Source of the DNA: a methanogenic archaeon ISO4-H5
GTDB lineage: Archaea; Thermoplasmatota; Thermoplasmata; Methanomassiliicoccales; Methanomethylophilaceae
Length of the DNA: 64,000 nucleotides
Reading direction: 5' to 3'
NCBI GenBank assembly: GCA_001560915.1
Contig: CP014214.1
Span: 1,426,001-1,490,000 of the forward strand
The notes under the pieces were generated by a model. It ran no database searches. It saw nothing but the letters and a program-made list of their open reading frames with translations, and had not been told where the DNA came from. The position numbers and the translations under genes were made by a program. Positions 1 through 8,950 of this stretch are shown here, piece after piece (the stretch's first letter is position 1; each line of letters opens with the position of its first letter).

Positions 1-1
1 A

Positions 2-223
2 GGCAAGATCGTACACCAGGATTTCGAACAGGCACTCGTTTGGCTCAACAAAGCCGCCGACCAGGGAGAACCCTTCGCTATGTACAATATCGGAATCCTG
101 TACTCCTGCGGTCACGGGGTCAAACAGAACTGCTCCAAGGCTCAGCTCTGGTTCGCCAAGGCCAACGAGCACGGACTCATCGACAGGATTAATGAGGCCA
201 AAGCAAAGCAAAAATCCCAGTAA
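2..223 (+). CDS. Sel1-like repeat protein, C-terminal fragment
   Basis: The window opens inside this gene; the visible 73 residues end at a TAA. The segment holds about one and a half Sel1-type repeats (A-x-x-W-x-x-K-A-A-x-x-G pattern near the beginning, then AMYNIGILY and a second W-x-x-K-A). Sel1 repeats form alpha-helical solenoids that scaffold protein-protein contacts. The C-terminus is short, basic and Gln/Lys rich. The N-terminal part and the total repeat number cannot be seen, so no specific partner can be named. Confidence 0.75.
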   Translation, partial: GKIVHQDFEQALVWLNKAADQGEPFAMYNIGILYSCGHGVKQNCSKAQLWFAKANEHGLIDRINEAKAKQKSQ

Positions 224-273
224 TCTGGAACAAAACCTCTTCCCAACCACTTATCTGTCCAAAAATACCCAGG

Positions 274-346
274 TGCGGCAGCCGGGATTCGAACCCGAGT
301 TCTAACCTTGGCAAGGTTAAGTGCTAACCAACTACACTACTGCCAC
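274..346 (-). tRNA. tRNA-Gly (GCC)
   Basis: Read on the minus strand, GTGGCAG pairs with CTGCCGC (one G-U pair) to make the acceptor stem, followed by discriminator A. The anticodon stem TAACC/GGTTA closes a seven-base loop TTGCCAA with anticodon GCC. The T arm has the standard GGTTCGAATCC core. CCA is not encoded. The gene sits between the Sel1 protein end and the DUF1846 gene. Confidence 0.93.
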
Positions 347-419
347 AGTGGGTACTGCGAGGATTGACTCAATCCATATAAAGCTTATGTTGGGGCCTGG
401 GCCCGCCTTTATGCGGACC

Positions 420-1904
420 TCAGTGGCCGAACATGAGCTTGGTCTGGAGAATGGGCTCGCAGGTGAGATTCAGTCCGAGCTTCCTCAGGATGGAAATGTC
501 CTGGGGATACTGTGTGACGGAACAGTGGATATCGCAGCCTTTCAGGAAACCGATCTGGTCGAGAGCCTTCTTGGCAAGCTGGTCCTTGGAAGCCGAAATC
601 GATAGAGCCAGCATCATCTCATCCGCACGGAGCATGGTGTTCTCGAAACCGAGGATCTGGGTCCTCATGTCCTGGATGGGTTTGATGATCTCCGGCAGGA
701 CGATGTCCTTCTCCTTGTGGATCTTGGCGATGTACTTCAGAGCATTGAGGATGGCGGCGGATACCGCGGTGAGGTCCTTGCTGCGCTTTCCGAGGACGAT
801 GGTACCGTCCTCGAGCTCGATTCCGGCGATGGCCTTGGAATACTCCGCGGCCGCATCCCTGACGGTCTTGTACAGGGGGAAGTCGTCGGGAGATACGTTG
901 GCCTGCTTCATGATGGTGTCCATCCTGCTGACGGCCTTGTCGCCCACCTTGCCAGAGAGCTTCTCCACGTGGGTGCGGTAGTACCTCCTTACAATCTCCC
1001 TCTTGGAGGCCTCGTTGACCACGTCTTCGTTGCAGATGCAGAATCCCACATGGTTGACACCCATATCCGTGGGGGACTGGTAAGGGCTCTCACCAAGCAT
1101 CTTCTCGAAAAGCGCCTTCAGGACGGGGAAGGTCTCCACGTCGCGGTTGTAGTTGACGGCGGTGATGCCGTGGGCGGCGAGATGGAACGGATCGATGAGG
1201 TTGATATCCTCCAAGTCCACGGTCGCCGCTTCGTAGGCTAGGTTGACAGGGTGGTACAGGGGGAGGTTCCATACTGGGAAGGTCTCGAACTTGGCGTATC
1301 CGGAACGGATGCCCTTCATATTGTCCTGATACACCTGGGACAGCGAGACTGCGAGCTTTCCGCTGCCGGGTCCGGGGGCGGTGACGAGCACGACAGGGGC
1401 GGTGGTCTCGACATACTCGTTCTTGCCGTATCCGTTCTCGCTCACGATGAGGTCGATGTTCTCGGGATAGCCGTGGATAGGGTAGTGGAGATAGCTCTTG
1501 ATGCCCCTCTCCTGGAGCACCTTCCTGAAGATGTCGGCCTCCGGCTGCCCGGCATACATGGTGAGGACGACGGTACCGGTCTTGATTCCCCAGCTTTGGT
1601 ACTGCTCGATCATGCGGAGACACTCGATATCGTAGGTGATTCCGAGATCTCCCCTCTCCTTGCTCTTCTGGATATCCTGACAGTTGACGCAGACGATGGC
1701 TTCCAGCTTGTCCTTCATGGTGGAGAGCATGCGGATCTTGTTGTCGGGAAGGAATCCCGGGAGGATCCTGGATGCGTGCATGTCGTCGAAGATCTTGCCG
1801 CCGACCTCGAGGTACAGTTTACCTCCGAACTTCGCCATGCGGTCGAGAATTGCTTTCGTCTGCAGTTCGGTGTACTTCTTACTATCAAAGCCGAGGGCAG
1901 TCAT
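420..1904 (-). CDS. DUF1846 family protein
   Basis: A 494-residue protein resembling the DUF1846 (UPF0371) family over its whole length. The family is found in Firmicutes and some archaea; structures exist but no reaction is firmly assigned. A glycine-rich nucleotide-loop-like stretch (APGPGSGKLA) lies near residue 180. I chose the ATG at 1904 rather than an in-frame TTG at 1919: an AT-rich TATA-like sequence around 1935-1945 would put the transcript start just upstream of 1904, giving a nearly leaderless mRNA. It is divergent from the YbaK gene. Confidence 0.85.
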   Translation of the reverse strand: MTALGFDSKKYTELQTKAILDRMAKFGGKLYLEVGGKIFDDMHASRILPGFLPDNKIRMLSTMKDKLEAIVCVNCQDIQKSKERGDLGITYDIECLRMIEQYQSWGIKTGTVVLTMYAGQPEADIFRKVLQERGIKSYLHYPIHGYPENIDLIVSENGYGKNEYVETTAPVVLVTAPGPGSGKLAVSLSQVYQDNMKGIRSGYAKFETFPVWNLPLYHPVNLAYEAATVDLEDINLIDPFHLAAHGITAVNYNRDVETFPVLKALFEKMLGESPYQSPTDMGVNHVGFCICNEDVVNEASKREIVRRYYRTHVEKLSGKVGDKAVSRMDTIMKQANVSPDDFPLYKTVRDAAAEYSKAIAGIELEDGTIVLGKRSKDLTAVSAAILNALKYIAKIHKEKDIVLPEIIKPIQDMRTQILGFENTMLRADEMMLALSISASKDQLAKKALDQIGFLKGCDIHCSVTQYPQDISILRKLGLNLTCEPILQTKLMFGH

Positions 1905-2024
1905 GTTAACTTCGTTCAAAATCCGTTCTTGGTTTTTGAATATTTGGATATCGATTTTTCACATGAACGTCTGTTATGTCCGAGAACGAACAGCAGATAT
2001 ACCCCCTTGTCGGATATCGTCAGC

Positions 2025-2492
2025 ATGGAGAAGACCAACCCTATGAGGATCCTCGACCGCGCCGGGATCGGCTACACGGTCCACGACTACAGCGCATCCG
2101 GCAAGATTGCCGCCATGGATGTGGCGGAGGAGATGGGGGAGAACCCGGAGGAGGTCTTCAAGACCCTGGTCACCCAGGGGAAGTCCGACAGGTATTACGT
2201 CTTCGTTCTTCCGGCGACCTGCGAGCTCGATCTGAAGAAGGCAGCCGCCAGCGTGGGAGAGAAATCCGTTGCCATGATTCCGCAGAAGGAACTGCAGCCC
2301 CTGACGGGCTACGTGCACGGAGGATGTTCGCCTCTGGGTATGCGGAGATCCCTGAAGACTGTCATTCACAAAACTGCCGCCGACTGCAACAGATTCTACG
2401 TCAGCGGCGGGAAGGTTGGGCTCCAGCTGGAACTCGATTTCAAAGAATTGGAAAAGGTTTTGGACTATGTCCTGGCGGACATAGCGAGGTGA
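2025..2492 (+). CDS. ybaK: YbaK/EbsC family Cys-tRNA(Pro) deacylase
   Basis: A 155-residue single-domain protein of the YbaK/ProX editing superfamily. These enzymes hydrolyse mischarged aminoacyl-tRNA, most often Cys-tRNA(Pro). Family traits visible are the early H-D-Y (YTVHDYS), the FKTLV segment, the conserved Lys after CELDLKKAA, and the GGCSPLG loop near residue 105. The open frame extends far upstream only as an antisense shadow of the DUF1846 gene; the ATG at 2025 matches the family N-terminus. It converges with the helicase gene, 12 nt away. Confidence 0.88.
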   Translation: MEKTNPMRILDRAGIGYTVHDYSASGKIAAMDVAEEMGENPEEVFKTLVTQGKSDRYYVFVLPATCELDLKKAAASVGEKSVAMIPQKELQPLTGYVHGGCSPLGMRRSLKTVIHKTAADCNRFYVSGGKVGLQLELDFKELEKVLDYVLADIAR

Positions 2493-2504
2493 CCCCGGAG
2501 GGGA

Positions 2505-3917
2505 TCACCTCTCGATGACCTTGACGATGACCTTCTTTCCCCTGTACTTGACCTTGGGGACATCCATCAGCATGCGGTTGCCGAAATCGCGGTGGACCTC
2601 GACGGTGGATTCCTCCTCCCCGAGGTTGATCTTTCCGATAGCTGCGTCCATGATGTGGCCGATCTTATTGATGTGGTCGGCGAGTTTGACCTTTCCGAGA
2701 CCGTCCTTCTTTCCGAGGTTGATGCTGAAGGTGACCATTCCGAAGGGATCTGAGAGCTGATCGTAATCGACGACCTTCCTGATGGTGTCGCGGGCACCCT
2801 CTTCTGCCTCGGGAACGTCCCTCCTCTCGATCTTGATTCCGGTCCTGAGCTCGAACTCACGGATGAGGAACTCCTCCTCCGAGGTGACGAAGGATACTGC
2901 GGTACCCCTGTTTCCGGCCCTTCCGGTCCTTCCGATCCTGTGGATGTAGGTGTCGATCTGCTCGGGCATGTCGTAGTTGATGACGTAGTTGATGTCATCG
3001 ATGTCAATACCCCTGGCGGCGACATCGGTGGCGATGAGGAGGTCGGTCTTGCCGCTCCTGAAGTCGTTCATGACCTTCTCCCTCTTGCCCTGTGCCATGT
3101 CTCCGTGGATGGCCTCCACCTTGTAGTTGTACTGCTTGAGCCTCTGTTCGAGGGTGTCGACCATCTTGATGGTCTGACAGAAGATGAGCGCCTTGGGCTT
3201 GTCGATGTCGAGGATACGGGTGAGGGCCCAGGACTTGTTCCTCCTGCCGACGCTGATGTAATATGCATCGATGAGGTCGAGGGGGATGTCGTCCTTGGAG
3301 ACGTTGATCTCCTTGGGTTTCCTCATGTAATCGGATGCGAGCCTCTTGATGTCCTCGGGCATCGTGGCGGAGAACATCAGCATCTGGCGCTTCTCGGGGC
3401 AGGCTTTGAATATGAACTCGATGTCGTCGATGAAACCCATGTCGAGCATGCGGTCCGACTCGTCCATAACGATGACCTTGATGGTGGTGAGGTCGAGGTA
3501 TCCGCGCTCGATCATGTCCCTGACACGTCCGGGGGTTCCGGCCACGATATCGCATCCGGCCTCCAGCTCGTCGACCTGCCTCTCGATGCGTGCTCCTCCG
3601 TAGATGGCGACGCAGACATGACCGGTGTATGCGGCCATCTTGTTGAGCTCCTCGGAGACCTGCACGGCCAGCTCCCTGGTGGGTGCGAGTACGATTGCGC
3701 TGGGCTTCTGCTGCTCAGAGGGAATGTTGGAAATGATGATGGATCCGAATGCTCCGGTCTTACCGGTACCGGTCTGTGCCTGTGCGATGAGATCGTATCC
3801 GTTGAGTCCAAAGGGGACGGCTTCCTGCTGGATGGGGGACGGCTCCTCCCATCCCATCTCATCCAATGCTTTTGCTAGGTCCTCGGATAATCCGAGTTTG
3901 GTGAATTTGGAGATCAT
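2505..3917 (-). CDS. DEAD-box RNA helicase with DbpA-like RNA-binding tail
   Basis: An ATP-dependent RNA helicase of 470 residues. All core motifs are visible: Q motif (PSPIQQEAV), Walker A AQTGTGKT, PTRELA, TPGR, a DESD variant of the DEAD box, SAT, and HRIGRTGRAG. The last about 75 residues resemble the DbpA RNA-binding domain, which in bacteria directs helicases to structured rRNA. Expected roles are ribosome assembly and RNA unfolding. An upstream GTG/ATG extension exists, but the ATG at 3917 has a GGTGAT-like ribosome-binding site (AAGTGATT) and starts at the family N-terminus. Confidence 0.93.
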   Translation of the reverse strand: MISKFTKLGLSEDLAKALDEMGWEEPSPIQQEAVPFGLNGYDLIAQAQTGTGKTGAFGSIIISNIPSEQQKPSAIVLAPTRELAVQVSEELNKMAAYTGHVCVAIYGGARIERQVDELEAGCDIVAGTPGRVRDMIERGYLDLTTIKVIVMDESDRMLDMGFIDDIEFIFKACPEKRQMLMFSATMPEDIKRLASDYMRKPKEINVSKDDIPLDLIDAYYISVGRRNKSWALTRILDIDKPKALIFCQTIKMVDTLEQRLKQYNYKVEAIHGDMAQGKREKVMNDFRSGKTDLLIATDVAARGIDIDDINYVINYDMPEQIDTYIHRIGRTGRAGNRGTAVSFVTSEEEFLIREFELRTGIKIERRDVPEAEEGARDTIRKVVDYDQLSDPFGMVTFSINLGKKDGLGKVKLADHINKIGHIMDAAIGKINLGEEESTVEVHRDFGNRMLMDVPKVKYRGKKVIVKVIER

Positions 3918-4085
3918 ATGAATCACTTGATCTGAACAACAGCCTGCGACTTCCGCAGACATCACATCGTTCTTGCTTGCGCGTATTATAAAGGCGATTA
4001 AAAATGTATGGTGCTGACAAGGACATCCAACCCCTGTCTTTTCCCAAATTTTTAATTTCGGATAACCCGCTCTACCTCCGATAAC

Positions 4086-4631
4086 ATGAGTATCGTTGCT
4101 ATCATCTCCAGTCCCGAGAAAAACGGGAACACCGAAGCCGTGGTAAACAGGATCGCTGAGTCAGCCAAGGCAAACGGACAGGAAACACAGGTATTCCACC
4201 TCAACACCATGACCAACAAGAAGGGCTGTCAGGCATGCTTCGGATGCAAGGCTAAGGGCCGCTGCGTGCAGAAGGACGACCTCACCCCCGTGCTCGATGC
4301 CATCCGCGAGGCGGACGGAATCATCCTCTCCACCCCCGTATACTTCGGAGAGGCCTGCGGACAGTACAGACTCCTCGAGGACAGGTTCTTCGGATTCCTC
4401 GACGGTTCCTTCGCTCTCAACATGCCCGCCGGAAAGAAGGTCGCCATCGTCGTCGCCGCAGGTACCGCAGGTGCGGACACCCTCGCCAACAAGATCGAGG
4501 GAGTTATGACCAACTTATTCAAGTGCCAGTGTGTCGGAAAGATCACCTTCAACACTGCCAACAACAAATCCTTCGCAGCCGAGAACTCCGACGTGATGAC
4601 CCAGGCCGACGCGATCGGAAAGAAATTCTGA
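4086..4631 (+). CDS. Iron-sulfur flavoprotein (Isf-like), FMN-dependent
   Basis: A 181-residue NADPH-dependent FMN reductase/flavodoxin-fold protein. The N-terminus carries the FMN phosphate loop (SSPEKNGNTEA). Cys48, Cys51, Cys54 and Cys60 form the compact C-x2-C-x2-C-x5-C motif that binds a [4Fe-4S] cluster in the Isf family of methanogens. Such proteins pass electrons between ferredoxin and O2/H2O2 or other acceptors. The gene is monocistronic with an upstream TTTTTAAT TATA-like element, and a hairpin follows the stop codon. Confidence 0.85.
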   Translation: MSIVAIISSPEKNGNTEAVVNRIAESAKANGQETQVFHLNTMTNKKGCQACFGCKAKGRCVQKDDLTPVLDAIREADGIILSTPVYFGEACGQYRLLEDRFFGFLDGSFALNMPAGKKVAIVVAAGTAGADTLANKIEGVMTNLFKCQCVGKITFNTANNKSFAAENSDVMTQADAIGKKF

Positions 4632-4641
4632 AACCTCAAAA

Positions 4642-4661
4642 CGAGGGGGCAAAACCCCTCG
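4642..4661 (+). terminator. Hairpin downstream of the Isf gene
   Basis: CGAGGGG (4642-4648) and CCCCTCG (4655-4661) form a perfect 7-bp stem with loop GCAAAA, 10 nt after the Isf stop codon. A second stem (4702-4708 with 4713-4719, CCCCGGG/CCCGGGG) follows and would serve the convergent valS transcript. Neither has a long T run, so their termination strength is uncertain. Confidence 0.5.
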
Positions 4662-4728
4662 GATACTTATTGCTGGCACATCCGTGCCATGAGAAATAGA
4701 ACCCCGGGTCTCCCCGGGGAAGAAATGT

Positions 4729-7353
4729 TTACTGCTCGATGACCAGGAGGGCATCGCCGCACTGTATGGTGGATACCTCCCTGCCGTTGAGGGAAAGGAT
4801 CTTCTTGACCTCGAAGAACTCGGGTCCGAGCTCGACGCTCTCGCCGTCGGCCTGCAGGACGACCTTGCCGGTTGCGATCTGAGCTGCGATATCCTCGGGG
4901 GCAGCTGCCTTGAGGGCGGCCACGATGGACTTGGCCTTGTCCTTGAAGGCGGGACCGAGCTTTCCGTAGACGGGTTTGACCTCGGCGACCTTCTCGACCA
5001 GGTCGGCCTTCTCAGCGATCTCGAACTCCTTGGCGTTGACTCCCTGCTGGATATCCTCCGCGGACATCCTGTACATGGCGCTGTTGCCTCCGATGATCTC
5101 CAGCCTGGAGATCTCGGCGGCGAGGTTGATCTTCCTCTCGGCCTTCCAGGCGCGGACCTGGGCGATGAACTCGGCCGCGGTGTCTCCGGCCTTCACGGCC
5201 TCGGCGTCGATCTCCTCGGCGACGGGCCAGGAGGTCAGGTGGACGGATTTGCATCCGTCGAACTTGGCATAGTGGGACTGGTAGACCTCCTCGGTGATGT
5301 GGGGCATGAAGGGTGCCAGCAGCTTGATCGCGTTGAGGAACACGGTGTAGAGGGTGTAGACGACAGCGTCGTCGGACCTCTTCTTGACCATCTCGACGTA
5401 GTCGTCGGCGAAGACGTGCCAGATGAACTCCTCGACATACTTCATGGCCTTATCGAACTGGTAGACGTCGAGGCAGTCGCCGGTATTCTTGATGGTCTCG
5501 GCGAGCTTACCGATGATCCACCTGTCGGCGGTCCTCAGGTCGGAGGGCCTGGCGGGTGCCGCGGTCAGTTTCTCGAAGTACCTGGAGACGAACTGTCCCA
5601 GGTTGTAGACCTTGATGGCGATCTTCTTGCCGCGGACGACATCCTTCTCGCGGAAGGCATGGTCGATTCCGAGCGAGCAGTTGGCTGCGAAGTACCTCAG
5701 TGCGTCCGCACCGTATTTCTCGAGGATGGGTATGGGGTCGATGACGTTTCCGATGGAGGAGTGCATGGGGGTTCCGTCGGGGGCCATGATGAATCCGTGG
5801 ATCATGATGTCCTTCCAGGGGATGCATTCCTCGATCTGCTCCGCCCTGAGGATGGAGTAGAATGCCCAGGTCCTGATGATATCGTGGGACTGGGGCCTCA
5901 TGGACATGGGGAAGAGCTTCTTGTGGAGCTCGGGATCCCTCTCCCAGAAGGTGTTGTACAGAGAAGAACCGGAGGAGTCCATCCAGGTGTCGAACACGTC
6001 GGTGCATCCGATAAACTCGGTACACCCGCACTCGGGACACTTGTCGACAGGAGCTTTGTCCTCGGTGGGGTCCACGTAGTTCCTGGCCTGCTCCTCGGTG
6101 GCGCAGACGGCATGGCCGCACTTCTTGCATTCCCAGATGGGGACGGGGGTGGCGAAGATCCTCTGCCTGGAGAGGACCCAGTCCCACCCGAGGGAGTTGG
6201 TCCAGTCCTCGAGACGGACCTTCATGAACTCGGGATACCAGTTGATCTCGGATGCCCTCTTGAGGATGGCGTCCTTGAATGAAGTGGTCTTAAGGAACCA
6301 CTGGGGGACCTGCAGGAACTCGATGGGGGAGTGGCACCTCCAGCAGATGGAGACCTGCTGGGGGTTGTCTTCCTGATGGTCGAGGACACCCATGGCTTTC
6401 AGGTCCTCGATGATGGCCGCGCGCGCATCCGCGACCTTCATGCCTGCGTATTTGCCGGCGAGCTCGGTCATGCAGCCGGCCTCGTCGATTCCCTTCTCGA
6501 GCTCGAGGTGGTACTTCATGATCCACTCGAGGTCTGCCTTGTCTCCGATGGTACAGATCATGACGTTTCCGGTACCGTATCCGAGTTCGACCTTGGGGTC
6601 GGCGATGACCTTGACGTGCCTTCCGTAGATGGGAGTGATGAGTTCCTTGCCGACCAGGTGGGCCTTCTCCTTGTCGTCGGGGTGGACAGCGACGACTTTA
6701 CAGGTGCAGAGCAGCTCGGGCCTGGTGGTGGCGATCATCATGTAATCGTCGGTGCCGGCGATCTGGAACTTGAGGTAGTTGAGCTTGTTGACGTTGTCTT
6801 TGTACTCGACCTCGGCATCGGCGAGGGCGGTCATACATCCGGGACACCAGTTGATGGGGTAGCTTGCCTTATAGACGAGTCCGCGGTTGAACAGCTTGAC
6901 GAAGGAAAGCTGGGTGATGCTCCTGTAGTAAGGGGCGTCGGTCTGGTAGTAGATGGAAGGATCCATGGACTCTCCGAGGATCTCGAAGTCATGGGTCATC
7001 TTCTCGATGAAACCGTTGGCATACTCCTCGCACAGCTCCCTGTACTTCTTCCTGGGGGTGTTGAGCTTGTTGATGCCGTGCTTCTTCTCCACCTTGACCT
7101 CGATGGGGGTTCCGTTCACATCGAAACACAGGGGGAAGAACACGTTGCATCCCTTCATCCTGTGATACCTGGCGGCGAAATCGATGAGGGAATATCCGGT
7201 GGCGTGTCCGAGATGGAGGGGACCGGAGGTGTACCTAGGGGGGTTGTCGATGCTGAAGACGGGCTTGTCGGACTTGGGGTCGAAGCGGTAGACTGCCTCC
7301 TTCTTCCACATGTCCTCCCAGCGTTTCTCTATTTCTGCGCAGTCGTATGCCAT
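4729..7353 (-). CDS. valS: Valyl-tRNA synthetase
   Basis: Class I aminoacyl-tRNA synthetase of 874 residues that charges tRNA-Val. The HIGH-type signature is PLHLGHA near residue 45, and the family traits DVNGTPIE and the WCPGC and CWRC zinc-type motifs are present. The CP1 editing domain lies in the middle (TTRPELL). The usual KMSKS loop is unusual: the segment reads GTPMHSSIGN, so both lysines are replaced while the flanking G-T and GNVIDP are kept. The C-terminal part holds the anticodon-binding helical domain. The gene stands alone with its own promoter region. Confidence 0.92.
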   Translation of the reverse strand: MAYDCAEIEKRWEDMWKKEAVYRFDPKSDKPVFSIDNPPRYTSGPLHLGHATGYSLIDFAARYHRMKGCNVFFPLCFDVNGTPIEVKVEKKHGINKLNTPRKKYRELCEEYANGFIEKMTHDFEILGESMDPSIYYQTDAPYYRSITQLSFVKLFNRGLVYKASYPINWCPGCMTALADAEVEYKDNVNKLNYLKFQIAGTDDYMMIATTRPELLCTCKVVAVHPDDKEKAHLVGKELITPIYGRHVKVIADPKVELGYGTGNVMICTIGDKADLEWIMKYHLELEKGIDEAGCMTELAGKYAGMKVADARAAIIEDLKAMGVLDHQEDNPQQVSICWRCHSPIEFLQVPQWFLKTTSFKDAILKRASEINWYPEFMKVRLEDWTNSLGWDWVLSRQRIFATPVPIWECKKCGHAVCATEEQARNYVDPTEDKAPVDKCPECGCTEFIGCTDVFDTWMDSSGSSLYNTFWERDPELHKKLFPMSMRPQSHDIIRTWAFYSILRAEQIEECIPWKDIMIHGFIMAPDGTPMHSSIGNVIDPIPILEKYGADALRYFAANCSLGIDHAFREKDVVRGKKIAIKVYNLGQFVSRYFEKLTAAPARPSDLRTADRWIIGKLAETIKNTGDCLDVYQFDKAMKYVEEFIWHVFADDYVEMVKKRSDDAVVYTLYTVFLNAIKLLAPFMPHITEEVYQSHYAKFDGCKSVHLTSWPVAEEIDAEAVKAGDTAAEFIAQVRAWKAERKINLAAEISRLEIIGGNSAMYRMSAEDIQQGVNAKEFEIAEKADLVEKVAEVKPVYGKLGPAFKDKAKSIVAALKAAAPEDIAAQIATGKVVLQADGESVELGPEFFEVKKILSLNGREVSTIQCGDALLVIEQ

Positions 7354-7501
7354 GTTAAACGACGCTCGTATAATGGTTTACATAAAATAGGTTGCGCATG
7401 CGCACACGCACCCCCGCGCGGGCATGAACAAAGACGTCCGGACACAGAAAAATGATAGTGCCAGACAGGTTAATCGGAGGGGGTTGGCCCCTCCTTGGAT
7501 T

Positions 7502-8710
7502 TCACTTTCTTCTTCTCGTCGAGCTTATCCTGTCCTTGTCGGACTTGATTGCCTCCTCGAACTTCTTCAGCAGATCCTTATTGGCCTGGATGAGATCCCA
7601 GCCAATCTGCTTGGCGTTGAGCACCCTTCCGTTGTAGAACAGCTTCCCGATGAGACTGTACTTCTTCCTGTCTCCGGTCTCGTTGTACCTGGCGACATGG
7701 ATGTTGAGGGACTCAGGCTTGACGATCTTGGTTATCTTCGACATCTCGTTCTGGATATCGGAGTACATCGCATCGGCATAGACGCGGTCCTCTTCCGAGA
7801 GTCCACTGATCTGCACGAACAGTCCCTCCCTCTCGACGCAGTTGGCGATGAGTTCCACTATGTCGAACTCGGTCACGACACCGACGATCTCGTCGCCGTC
7901 CATGACAGGCAGGGTGGAGATGTTCTTGTCCGCCATGATGGCGGCCACCTGGGCGATGGAGTCCTCCCAGTCCACGGTCAGCACGTTGGTGACCGCGATG
8001 GTGGATACCGGAATCTGGTTGCTGGGGTTCTTGTTGAGGGTGCTTACGGACCTCTCTCCGGCCTTCCAGCTGTTCTCGATGACCTCCTTCATTCCCAGCA
8101 CTCCGCTGAGATTGCCCAGCCTGTCGATGATGGGTAAGGTCCTGATGTCAAGGTCGATCATGGTCTCGATGGCTTCGGAGAGCATCTCTGTCTCCTTGGC
8201 GGTGACGACCGGCGAGGTCATGATCTCCCACACCTTGTAATCCTTAAGGGCCTTCATCCTGGAAGCGATTCCTACGATCTTGTTCCTGGTGACCACGTCG
8301 ACGATTTTCTTGCCGTCGAGCACTGCGAGCTGCCTGCAGTTCTCCTTCACCATTATCTCTGCGATCTCGGTAACACCGCTGATGCATGTCAGAGTGGGGA
8401 GGTTGGTCATGACCGCCTTAACCTTGGTGGAGGGGATAGCACTCTTCTTCCTGAGCAGAGTAGAGTACTTCACCATTCCGACATAGTTCCCTCCGGATAC
8501 GACAGGGATCTCCTGAAACCCGGACTTGCGCATGGCGCCGAGGACATCGGAAACGGTGTCATCCTCGCCAACAGTTGGGAACTGTCCGGCGCAGAGGTCT
8601 TTGATGGAGAAAGAATCCATCTGTGCCTTCAGAATGGTGAGCTTTTCAAGGTCTTCAAGATCATTGATAGCCATTTTTTCAATCACCGAGATTGATATCG
8701 ACTCAGTCAT
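7502..8710 (-). CDS. Multi-CBS-domain protein with C-terminal ribosome-hibernation-like domain
   Basis: A 402-residue cytosolic protein. Four CBS motifs can be followed: beginning near residues 35 (DLCAGQFPTVGEDD), 97 (VKAVMTNLPTL), 165 (VWEIMTSPVV) and 240 (VTNVLTVDWED). CBS pairs bind adenosine nucleotides as energy sensors. The last about 100 residues, with LNIHVARY and a basic tail, resemble the HPF/S30Ae fold. The combination suggests nucleotide-controlled binding to ribosomes or RNA. This role is inference; the CBS assignment is clear. It is transcribed alone. Confidence 0.8.
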   Translation of the reverse strand: MTESISISVIEKMAINDLEDLEKLTILKAQMDSFSIKDLCAGQFPTVGEDDTVSDVLGAMRKSGFQEIPVVSGGNYVGMVKYSTLLRKKSAIPSTKVKAVMTNLPTLTCISGVTEIAEIMVKENCRQLAVLDGKKIVDVVTRNKIVGIASRMKALKDYKVWEIMTSPVVTAKETEMLSEAIETMIDLDIRTLPIIDRLGNLSGVLGMKEVIENSWKAGERSVSTLNKNPSNQIPVSTIAVTNVLTVDWEDSIAQVAAIMADKNISTLPVMDGDEIVGVVTEFDIVELIANCVEREGLFVQISGLSEEDRVYADAMYSDIQNEMSKITKIVKPESLNIHVARYNETGDRKKYSLIGKLFYNGRVLNAKQIGWDLIQANKDLLKKFEEAIKSDKDRISSTRRRK

Positions 8711-8922
8711 AATTTAAAGGTTAATCCGAACAGACCTTAAACCGAAAAAGTTGCTACGATTTTCGTAAAAAATAATGTCATTGACAAGGAATGTCACGGG
8801 ATGGATGCATTTCTGTCGTTAGCTTTATCTACTTGGTTATGGACGGCGGTTCCGACAGGGTCGGGGGATGGGATCTGCTGAGCTCAAATGCAGTCCGTAG
8901 ACATCAAAATAGATTTAAACAC

Positions 8923-8938
8923 GGGCCCCGAAGGGCCC
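8923..8938 (-). terminator. GC-rich hairpin downstream of glyS
   Basis: GGGCCC-CGAA-GGGCCC gives a perfect 6-bp stem with a stable tetraloop, 13 nt beyond the glyS stop codon; on the minus strand it is followed by GTGTTTAAAT. The rest of 8711-8950 holds the promoter region of the CBS-protein gene and no open reading frame I can support. Confidence 0.6.
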
Positions 8939-8950
8939 TTGAATGGTTTC

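Noticed and set aside
3430-3470. DESD in place of DEAD in the helicase as a defect
   Set aside because: D-E-x-D is the functional requirement, and Ser at this position occurs in active helicases; all other motifs are intact.
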